Shown here piece after piece: positions 48,968 to 56,900 of a DNA stretch of 59,171 nucleotides. The notes under the pieces were generated by a model. That model saw nothing but the letters and a program-made list of their open reading frames with translations. It had not been told where the DNA came from and did no database searches. The position numbers and the translations under genes are program-made. Each line of letters opens with the position of its first letter. Positions within the stretch are counted from its first letter, which is position 1. The DNA comes from Candidatus Gastranaerophilales bacterium (GTDB lineage: Bacteria > Cyanobacteriota > Vampirovibrionia > Gastranaerophilales > Gastranaerophilaceae), in the NCBI GenBank assembly GCA_024695865.1, contig JAILHI010000038.1:1-59171 (forward strand), written 5' to 3'.

Positions 48968-50965
48968 TTATGTTTTAGCCCAAACATCAAGTGCTTTATG
49001 TTCGGCGCCCGTATTATCGATGTAGGAACCGATTTGAATTTCCCCGCTGCCTTCTGTTCTGCCCGAATATCTGAGAACATTAATTTTAGCAACGTGAGCC
49101 AAATCTTCAATTTTGGTGATATTGTTATCGGAAATAAAGCCTAAATCAACGCCTACCGTAGCCAAAGCAGCTCTGAGGTTAACAAGGTCAACGATACCGT
49201 CTTTAATACATCCTGTAAAGCCTCTTTGTTCAGCTTCCGTTGCAACCAGTCTTAAAGCATCAAAGCCGTCTTTTGCGTTGAGTTTATTACCTGTGAACGG
49301 GCTGACCGTATGGTCACCAAAGGCTTCTGAACCGTCAATAATACCGTTTCCGTTGATATCACTCATTGCAAGCATTTTATCACCGCTTGTTGCGAAGCCA
49401 TCGCCGATACCATCGTTATTAACGTCAAGACCTACTCCCGGAGCTTCATAGAATGTGATTTTACCGTCTCTGTTAAAGTCAACTATTATCGGGTCACTGT
49501 TTATCGTTCTTGAAGTACTTCTTGATGTTGTCTTACGGTCAATATCAACATTGTGATATTTTAACTGTTCGTCACCGCCTTCTTCGTTATGGTATCTCAG
49601 GCTGCTGTAATCAATTGAAACAATTTCACCCGTGACAAAGATATTGTTTTTGGATTTTGTATTGTTATTGACGTACTGACCGTTTTCATCTTTTTGATAT
49701 GTCTGTCCGTCAATCTTGAGATTTTCGGCAACGTTAAGCATCATATTGTTGCTGCCCGTTCCGATAGTACCTTTAACGTTTCTGACACCTGCAAAGTGAT
49801 ATTCGTCAATATCAGAAAATCTGTTTACAGTATGTTTCATTGCCGAAGCATCAGTTGTTTCGGTATGAGTAACAGTTGTAGTAAATGTTGTTGTAACAAC
49901 ATTACCGCTTTGAGAAGATGATGAACCTGTGGTAGTCGTATCACCTTCAGAAAAGTCATAGTTAATATCAGAGTATTCGTGATATTCACCGACTTTATCC
50001 GTCAAAACTTCTATTGTAGTATTCGGTTTAAGTCTGTCTTCATATTGTCCGTAATTGAACGGTGAATTTTCGTCTTCGTTCATGATTGCATAGTCTAAAG
50101 TCTGGACTCTGTTGTCGCCGTCACCGAGGTGGAACTCAATGTCGTTGCCGTAGAAGACCAAATCATTGTCGCCATCGCCTAAGTCAAAGTAACTTCCGTT
50201 ACCCAAAGCCAAGACGGCATCATGACCTGCACCCGTCTTGATGGAATTGTTGTTACCATCCGAGAAGATTTTGTTATTACCGCTTGCGGCACCGATTTTG
50301 TTATCATCACCGACTGAATTTACTATGTCGTTTCCGCCGCTTGTCAAAATAGTATTGCGGTGACCTGTTGAATCAACATAGTCATTACCGCCGCCGGTTC
50401 TGATAGTGTTATTATTACCGTTGCCCGTAAATTCTTCCGTAGCAAGATTGTAACCCGAAGAGAAGATAGTCTGGTTACCGTTTATTGCGGTAATATCGTT
50501 GTTATCACCGCCGCTTTGTATCTTGCTGTTGCCGTGGTTTGTATAGATTACGTTGTTATTACCGCCGCTTTGTATCGTGGTGTTGCCATGGTCGGTAACT
50601 ATTGCGTTGTTGTTACCTATGGACTTAAATTCGTTATTTCCGTTATCAGTCAGAAATACGTTTTCGTCACCTTTTGAGTCAAAACTGTTTTCGCTGAAAT
50701 TAGCAACGGCGAAGTTGTTGTTACCTCTGATAACAGCCCTGTTTGAACCACCCTGAATTTCAAGTTGGTTAAAATCGCTGTCTAATTCGACAAAATCATC
50801 GCCATCGGCAATCAAAACGACCGTTTCATCTGCCTCCGAGTGAACTTTACCGTCACCTTTGCCGTCAACGACAAGGTTTCCGCCGCCGCCTCCCCGGGAT
50901 TCGATGTTCTGCAAATTCAACATCGTTTTCGACACTTTTGAATTAAATTCTGCACCTGATAACAT
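48968..50965 (-). CDS. RTX-like repeat protein with EF-hand segments
   Basis: The 665-aa protein has a glycine patch (SRGGGGG) near residue 30, then about 250 residues of short repeats with the pattern GNNN-I-T-GN, for example KSIGNNNAIVTDHGNTTIQS, which should fold into a parallel beta helix or roll. The C-terminal third has calcium-site signatures: DFNRDGKITFYE, DVNNDGIGDG and DINGNGIIDGSE (EF-hand/dockerin-like loops). No signal peptide. These features suit an exported calcium-binding protein, with type I secretion as the likely route in known relatives; no exporter is encoded here. No strong ribosome-binding site is seen. The upstream region shares two sequence elements with the RTX-like gene at 8232-10052. 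Confidence 0.6.
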   Translation of the reverse strand: MLSGAEFNSKVSKTMLNLQNIESRGGGGGNLVVDGKGDGKVHSEADETVVLIADGDDFVELDSDFNQLEIQGGSNRAVIRGNNNFAVANFSENSFDSKGDENVFLTDNGNNEFKSIGNNNAIVTDHGNTTIQSGGNNNVIYTNHGNSKIQSGGDNNDITAINGNQTIFSSGYNLATEEFTGNGNNNTIRTGGGNDYVDSTGHRNTILTSGGNDIVNSVGDDNKIGAASGNNKIFSDGNNNSIKTGAGHDAVLALGNGSYFDLGDGDNDLVFYGNDIEFHLGDGDNRVQTLDYAIMNEDENSPFNYGQYEDRLKPNTTIEVLTDKVGEYHEYSDINYDFSEGDTTTTGSSSSQSGNVVTTTFTTTVTHTETTDASAMKHTVNRFSDIDEYHFAGVRNVKGTIGTGSNNMMLNVAENLKIDGQTYQKDENGQYVNNNTKSKNNIFVTGEIVSIDYSSLRYHNEEGGDEQLKYHNVDIDRKTTSRSTSRTINSDPIIVDFNRDGKITFYEAPGVGLDVNNDGIGDGFATSGDKMLAMSDINGNGIIDGSEAFGDHTVSPFTGNKLNAKDGFDALRLVATEAEQRGFTGCIKDGIVDLVNLRAALATVGVDLGFISDNNITKIEDLAHVAKINVLRYSGRTEGSGEIQIGSYIDNTGAEHKALDVWAKT

Positions 50966-50990
50966 AATTTATACCCGTAAATATAGATAC

Positions 50991-51002
50991 TACATGTATA
51001 TA
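50991..51002 (-). promoter_or_regulatory. 12-bp match to the RTX-like upstream palindrome
   Basis: TACATGTATATA is identical to 10071-10082. It lies 26-37 bp before the ATG, compared with 15-30 bp in the other gene. Only half of the 16-bp palindrome is kept. Confidence 0.45.
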
Positions 51003-51048
51003 AAAAAATTTTCGGCCAAATTCATGATAGCAATATATCATTTTTTTA

Positions 51049-51072
51049 CAATACTTAACAATTATTTTTACA
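51049..51072 (-). promoter_or_regulatory. shared upstream element (copy D)
   Basis: A 24-bp element 84-107 bp before the ATG. The left half (CAATACTTAACAA) follows copies B and C; the right half is more diverged but ends TTACA as in copy C. Confidence 0.4.
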
Positions 51073-51106
51073 TTTAAAGAACTATTTAAAAAAATATCGG
51101 AAATAA

Positions 51107-51142
51107 AAAATCCAAAATACAGTTTTTTGCATTTTGGATTTT
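51107..51142 (-). terminator. rho-independent terminator of the secreted repeat protein gene
   Basis: AAAATCCAAAAT (51107-51118) pairs with ATTTTGGATTTT (51131-51142) over a 12-nt loop. It lies 27 bp past the stop of the minus-strand gene. Confidence 0.75.
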
Positions 51143-51169
51143 AATAAAGGTTTAAAAAATTATTAAAAA

Positions 51170-51763
51170 TTAATTTGATTTTTTCGTGCAGGTAATTTTG
51201 CCGTTAACTTCGTGACAGATTGTTCCGTCGGAGCCGATAGTTACGTTACCGCTTTTTTTGTAAAAAACACCGTCGGAGCCGATAATGGTGTCGCCCTCAA
51301 TCTTGTAGAATTTACCGTTTGAGCCGACAATGGTGTTTCCGTCCTGCTTGTAGAAGGTGCCGTCCTCACCGTAGATTACGCCGTTACCGTTGTTATAATA
51401 TATTTTCTTTTCGGGAACGCTTTGCTGATAAGAGTTTCTGTTATTTGAAGAGTATTTGTTATCGTCATCATCTTCAAGCAGCACGTCCCAAACACTTTTT
51501 TTCTTGTTTGTGGAGGAATTATAGCCGTTATTATTATTTTGCGGCTGACGGCATTTCATAAAACCGCCTATAACCTGACAGATAGAGCCGTCTGTTCCGA
51601 GAATTACATTGCCGTCTCTTCTATATACTTTTCCGTTTGAGCCGATGATAGTACCGTTATCATCTCTGTAAAAAGTTCCGTCGGTGCCGTAATATACTTC
51701 TGTGGCAAAAGCAATTGAGCCTGCAAAAACTATTACCGCCAAAGCCAATATTAATTTTTTCAT
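51170..51763 (-). CDS. secreted protein with GSDG-x-(F/Y)Y repeats
   Basis: The 197-aa protein starts with a clear signal peptide (MKKLILALAVIVFAGSIAFA, cleavage near residue 20). The mature part is two blocks of about 18-residue beta-hairpin repeats of the type Y-DG-I-GS-GK-Y, for example GTDGTFYRDDNGTIIGSNG. Between them is a linker of N, S and K with a short acidic patch (LLEDDDDNKY). Four cysteines near the block ends (SICQVIGGFMKC and TICHEVNGKITC) could form disulfides that close each block. The function is unknown; a cell-surface structural or ligand-binding role is guesswork. AAGGAG precedes the ATG. Confidence 0.7.
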   Translation of the reverse strand: MKKLILALAVIVFAGSIAFATEVYYGTDGTFYRDDNGTIIGSNGKVYRRDGNVILGTDGSICQVIGGFMKCRQPQNNNNGYNSSTNKKKSVWDVLLEDDDDNKYSSNNRNSYQQSVPEKKIYYNNGNGVIYGEDGTFYKQDGNTIVGSNGKFYKIEGDTIIGSDGVFYKKSGNVTIGSDGTICHEVNGKITCTKKSN

Positions 51764-51855
51764 ACTTTTCTCCTTTTTTTCATAATTATAGCATTATTTT
51801 TTTATAATAGACAGTTCTGATGAAAAATTGTATAATGTCTTTTAAAATATTATTG

Positions 51856-51975
51856 CCAAAAGGGATTGCCACACCCTACGGGCTCGCAATGACGGCACAA
51901 CAGAACGAGATTGCCACGCCGACAAGTCGGCTCGCAATGACGGCAACACGGGCGGCGCCCAGCAATAACGGCAGA
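51856..51975. repeat. dispersed hairpin repeats
   Basis: Two units side by side: GGGATTGCCACACCCTACGGGCTCGCAATGACGG, and GAGATTGCCACGCCGACAAGTCGGCTCGCAATGACGG, each with constant flanks and a different hairpin centre. Confidence 0.75.
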
Positions 51976-51992
51976 ACAATAAAGGAGTTTGT

Positions 51993-53030
51993 ATGTTCAA
52001 AAATTTGCTGAAAATTATTTTCATGGCGGTTATATGTCTTAATTTCAGTTCTTCTGTTTTTGCGATGTACGATTACACAGAGCAGGAACAAAAGATTTTA
52101 GATTTGCAGCTTGAGGGCAAGAACGAAGAGGCTATGAAAATGTGTCAGGAATTGCTCGACAAGAAGCCGACGGCAAATTTATATTATCTGATGGGCAGGT
52201 CTTATGATGATGAAAACGAATATCAAAAGGCGATAGATTTTTACGGCAAAGCAATTGAAATGAAGCCCGATTTTGACAGGGCATATCACAATATCGGCGT
52301 TGTATATTCGGAAATGGGCGACAACCAGAAGGCAATAGATTATTTTACAAAAACCATAGAGTTAAACCCTTATGATTCGCTTGCTTATTCAAACAGGGGA
52401 AATGTTTACGGCAATATGCAGCTGAACAGTTCGGCATTTGAAGATTTTGAAAAGGCGATAAAATTAGACCCCAAAAACGAGGAACCTTATATAAAAAGGG
52501 GCAATCTTTACCGTGAGATAAAAGAGTATCAAAAGGCTTTTGAGGATTATGAGCGTGCGGCGAACGCCGAACCCGAGGATTATGTGCCGTATTACAATAT
52601 GGGGCTGGCTTGCAGGGATATGAAAAAAAACGACGAAGCGCTCAAATATTTTGATGAAGTTATCAAGAGGAATGAATCTAAGGACGGGGCTTATTTTCAT
52701 AAGGCAGAGATATATTTTAATGAGAAAGATTACGAAAAGGCGCTTGAAAATTATTTAAAACTTTCCGATTTAATGCCCGAAAATACCTTTATGCATGTTG
52801 ACCTCGGCAAGACCTATTACGAATTAAAAGATTACGATGCGGCGATAGGTGAATTCACAAGGGCGCTGCAACTTTGTCCGTTTAATTCTTTTGCTTACGG
52901 TTTCAGGGGTGTTGTTTTCTGGAAAAAGGGACAGCATTTCAGGGCACTTACGGACTTTGCGATGTATTTTGTAACAAGTTTTATCGATTCGGTATATTAC
53001 AGAATAACGCATAAGCCTTTGTGCCAATAG
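51993..53030 (+). CDS. exported TPR-repeat protein
   Basis: The 345-aa protein has a signal peptide (hydrophobic core about residues 5-22, cleavage near SVFA) and then about eight tetratricopeptide repeats, for example AYHNIGVVYSEMGDNQKAID and SNRGNVYGNMQLNSSAFEDF. TPR arrays are protein-protein scaffolds; in the periplasm or outer membrane of related bacteria they support secretion or envelope assembly. AAGGAG lies 6 nt before the ATG. It stands alone on the plus strand, upstream of the giant surface-protein gene, so a chaperone-like link is possible but unproven. Confidence 0.8.
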   Translation: MFKNLLKIIFMAVICLNFSSSVFAMYDYTEQEQKILDLQLEGKNEEAMKMCQELLDKKPTANLYYLMGRSYDDENEYQKAIDFYGKAIEMKPDFDRAYHNIGVVYSEMGDNQKAIDYFTKTIELNPYDSLAYSNRGNVYGNMQLNSSAFEDFEKAIKLDPKNEEPYIKRGNLYREIKEYQKAFEDYERAANAEPEDYVPYYNMGLACRDMKKNDEALKYFDEVIKRNESKDGAYFHKAEIYFNEKDYEKALENYLKLSDLMPENTFMHVDLGKTYYELKDYDAAIGEFTRALQLCPFNSFAYGFRGVVFWKKGQHFRALTDFAMYFVTSFIDSVYYRITHKPLCQ

Positions 53031-53085
53031 GAATGATTTTGAAATCGGCGGCAGTTGCGTCATTGCAGTTAATTACAATCCCGTT

Positions 53086-53170
53086 GTATTACGCTGTCAT
53101 TCCGAACTTGTTTCGGAATCTGTAGGGAAAATCACAAAGGACAGACCCTGAAATAAATTCAGGGTGACGA
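53086..53170. repeat. dispersed repeat with two hairpins
   Basis: Contains TTCCGAACTTGTTTCGGAA and ACCCTGAAATAAATTCAGGGT. The second part matches 31333-31365 closely. It lies in the 880-base gap 53031-53910, which holds repeats, a terminator, a promoter-like site and a possible mini-ORF. Confidence 0.65.
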
Positions 53171-53188
53171 ATGAGGGAAATTAACAAT

Positions 53189-53210
53189 TATTACAAAATG
53201 TAAATATTTT
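53189..53210 (+). promoter_or_regulatory. possible extra copy of the shared upstream element
   Basis: The sequence closely follows copy A (6366-6389), ending TGTAAATATTTT in both. It is followed after 42 bp by a terminator, not by a start codon, so it is either a relic or the control site of a short RNA. Confidence 0.3.
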
Positions 53211-53251
53211 AATTTGAGGGGAAAATTTTTTCGGTCATAAGCAGATTTTAC

Positions 53252-53275
53252 AAAGCCCGACAAGGCGGGCTTTTT
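53252..53275 (+). terminator. rho-independent terminator
   Basis: AAAGCCCG (53252-53259) pairs with CGGGCTTT (53266-53273), loop ACAAGG, followed by T's. It may end the TPR gene transcript or a short RNA. Confidence 0.85.
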
Positions 53276-53364
53276 CGAGGCATAAAAAAGGCTTTTTGGG
53301 GTGATTTTTAAAAATTTTGAAAGCGGGGAAAATTTTTTAATTAAAAAAATATATAGAAAAATTT

Positions 53365-53392
53365 TTGCATATATATTATAATAGATTATAAA
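53365..53392 (+). promoter_or_regulatory. promoter candidate in the leader of the giant gene
   Basis: TTGCAT (53365-53370), 16-bp spacer, TATAAA (53387-53392). Downstream is a hairpin (GCCGA 53414-53418 with TCGGC 53435-53439). Confidence 0.4.
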
Positions 53393-53459
53393 ATTTTTAC
53401 AAAGAAAACGTCTGCCGAGAAAATGGCGGTTTTGTCGGCGGAAACACGGAGAATAGTTT

Positions 53460-53498
53460 ATGGAGCATAATGAAAGATATGATTTTTTAGCACCCTAA
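53460..53498 (+). CDS. possible 12-residue mini-ORF
   Basis: ATG 53460 begins MEHNERYDFLAP and a stop. GGAG at 53448-53451 is 8 nt upstream, ideal spacing. It follows a promoter-like sequence and hairpin. No function is suggested and chance is plausible. Confidence 0.2.
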   Translation: MEHNERYDFLAP

Positions 53499-53546
53499 AA
53501 AAGAGTGACCTTTTGGGCTGCAAAAAAATTGGTCTATAAACAAAAC

Positions 53547-53860
53547 CACGTCATTACGAGGAACGAAGTAACGAAGTAATCCCAGAATACGAAAGGGATT
53601 GCCAAGGGCAGAGCCCTCGCAACGACACAAAAAACAAAACACGTCATTACGAGGAACGAAGTAACGAAGTAATCCCAGAATACGAAAGGGATTGCCAAGG
53701 GCAGAGCCCTCGCAACGACACAAAAAACCAAACACGTCATTACGAGGAACGAAGTGACGAAGTAATCCCAAGAACAGAAAGGGATTGCCACGGGCGAAGC
53801 CCTCGCAATGACGGCACAACAGAACGGGATTGCCACGCCCTACGGGCTCGCAATGACGGA
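53547..53860. repeat. tandem array of the dispersed repeat, 93-bp period
   Basis: Units begin at 53547, 53640 and 53733 (each CACGTCATTACGAGG), exactly 93 bp apart. The first two are nearly identical; the third changes to GGGCGAAGCCC and runs on into another GGGATTGCCACG-CCTACGGG-CTCGCAATGACGG unit. All lie directly before the giant gene. Confidence 0.85.
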
Positions 53861-53910
53861 ACAACAACAAAAGAACCAACGTAGTACGCATCAACAACAG
53901 AGGTATCCAA

Positions 53911-56900
53911 ATGGACAAGAATAAGACAGCAAAGACTGCAAAGAGGTTTTTATTATCTGCCTTAATCATGGGGGGGCTGAGTTTTTCTCAGAACATCGTC
54001 CGACCTGAAGTACCTGACATACTGACCCCGACGAGGGGAGCGAATGCGGCATACAACTGGGTGACCGCAGGTGCAAACACGACCTTACCCGTTGTTATCA
54101 ACGGTACTACGTACTACTTACAAATCAAAAAGACGACTTATGCAAACGGTTCACTTTCATATTCTTGGGATAATTCCACGCACACACTCACGGTAACACC
54201 GAGCGGTGCGGCTTCGCAGGGTGCAAGAACAGGCAGCGGCACGGCAGGCAGCCCGTTTGTCTATAACGGAGATTATGTCGGCAACTCTATAACGGGCACG
54301 GGCGCAGGTGTAGCAAACGGTTCTCAGATTACTTCTACCATAAATGGTGATTTTGTCGGCAACCAAACGACCGAACAGAACGGTGGAGGTATAGGCAACT
54401 GGGCAAGCGCTCAAATCACCTCAATAGTAGGTAATTTCATCGGCAACAAAGCGGCAGCACAGGGCGGCGCAATTTATAACGGTTTTTCATCGACGATAGG
54501 TACTATAATTGGCGACTTTATCGGAAACAGTGCTACATGGGGCGGGGCAGTAACAACCACTGGGTCGAGTATAGGCTCAATTACGGGTGATTTTATCGGC
54601 AATAAAGCAACAAGCAATGGCGGTGCTATTCAGGTTGACCCGAATTCCTCGGTTAATTCAATTACGGGTAAATACGTTTACAATTCTGCGAATTTTGGCG
54701 GCGCTATTATAAATGCAAACAGTATAATTAGGAATTTGAACGCTGAATTTATCAACAACTCTGCATCCACAAGCGGTGGTGCAATACTCAACATTGAGAA
54801 CGGACAAATCAGCGCTCTCAACAGTAATTTCACAGGTAACTCAGCAGATAAAGGTGGTGCAATTTTTAATAATGCATCAACCATTAACCTTTACGATTCC
54901 AATTTCACAGGTAACATTGCAACCTCAGGTGCCGCAATCTACAACACGGGTAGCGGTACCGTCACCGTGACGGCAAGCACCAAAAACACAGAATTTACCA
55001 ACAACAACACGACGGGCACGGCGCTCGGCACGGGCTACGGCATATACAACGAAAGCGGAGTTGTCAACCTCAGGGCGCTTGACGGCTACACCATCACGGT
55101 CAACGACGACATTTACAGTGCAGGCACGCTGAAAATCAACTCTGACGGCTACACGGGCGATGTTGTGCTTAATGGCGGACTTGCGCTTGCAGGTGGCACG
55201 TTTGATTTGCAAAACGGCTCGATTGACGACCTTGTGATTTCGGGCGGTATAAACAACAGCGCTGCAACAAACCTCAGGATTGACGTCAGCCTCGGAGAAA
55301 CGACAGGCGCCGACAAACTCACGTCGGACGTAAGCAACACGGCAGCACTGACACTCAAAAACATCAATTTCCTTGCCGATGATGCGGAGGGCGGCTCGCT
55401 GACGATTGCAGACGGCACGGTTAAGAGCAAGATTGCGCTTGCAAACAACGACCACTATGGAAAATACGCAAACGTCACTTATGACAGCGGAACGGGCGAA
55501 CTGACGTTTGCAGACCGTATTGCATGGCTCACACCCACTCGTGGCGCCGATAGCGGCTATAAGTGGACAAAAACCAATACGGGCATAATTCCGACCTCGG
55601 TAACGGTCAACGGCAACCCTTACACGTTTTATGTTGACAATTTAAAAACCACTTATGCAAACGGCACGCTTTCTTATTCGTGGAACGACAGCACAAAAAC
55701 TCTCACGGTTACAAAGAGCGGCGCCGCATCACAGGGAACGAGAACGGGCAGCGGCACGGCACAAAGTCCGTATGTTTACAGCGGTGATTATGTCGGCAAT
55801 ACAAGTGCGATAAATAACAGTGCAACCGTCAGTACCATAACAGGCGACTTTGTCGCTAATACTTCCACAGGTTCGGGCGGCGCCATTCTCAACACAAATT
55901 CAGGTATCGGCACAATCAGCGGCACATTCACGGGCAACACGGCATCAAGTCTTGGCGGCGCTATTGCCAATACTTCGGGCGGCACAATTAACACAATTTA
56001 TGCCGACTTTATAGGCAACTCGGGCGGCAACGGCGGTGCGATTTACAACGATGGCACAATACAAAGCATAACGGGCGACTTTATCGGCAACAAAGTAGCG
56101 GGAAGCGGAGCAGGTATCTGCAACGACTATTCAACCATCGAAACATTAAATGCTAATTTTATCGGCAACAGTGCAACCAACGGCGCAGGCATTATAAACG
56201 CAGGCGATGTAGGCAGTATCGGTACGCTTACGGGCAACTTTACCAATAACACGGCATCAAGCAACGGCGGTGCGATTTATAACGACAAAGCAACAGCGGA
56301 CATAAGCGCTGTTTTCTCGGGCAACTCCGCTCAATACGGCGGTGCGATTTCAAACGACCGTAGCGGCCACCTAAATATTGAGGACTCGACATTTACGGGC
56401 AACAGCGCAACAGCGTACGGCGGTGCTATTTACAACGTCAACAGTTCGGAATTTACCGCTATTGATGGTGACTTTACAGGCAACTCGGCTACAACCGAAG
56501 GTGGTGCAATTTATATCAACACCGGTTCTGTCGGCAACATTTCCGGCACCTTTACTCAAAATACGTCAAATCATGGCGGCGCAATTATGTCGTGGGACGG
56601 AACAATCACTTCGGTTGATGCTGATTTTGACCGTAACACCGTTACGGGCGCAGGCGGTGCACTTAACCTGATAAGAACAAACGTAACGTCTTTAAAGGGC
56701 AACTTTACGGGTAACACGGCAGGCAGTTACGGCGGTGCACTTAAAAACTACTCGGGTACAATCAACATCTACGACTCGACGTTTACGGGCAATATTGCAG
56801 GCACAAACGGTGCGGCATTATACAACGAACAAAGCGGTACCATTAACGTAACCGCTCAAAACGATGATGTTCTTTTCCAAAACAACAATCAGACAGGACT

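Noticed and set aside
53547-53860. Tandem repeats as a CRISPR array
   Set aside because: The 93-bp unit repeats almost whole with no unique spacers and no cas genes are present.
53487-53969. Minus-strand 160-residue frame over the 93-bp tandem repeats
   Set aside because: Its product is just the repeated translation of the dispersed repeat; it has no recognisable domain and runs into the start of the giant gene.
54925-55455. Long minus-strand open frames inside the giant surface gene
   Set aside because: They are by-products of the G+C-rich repeats read on the other strand; they have no ribosome-binding sites and the sense frame has consistent protein motifs.
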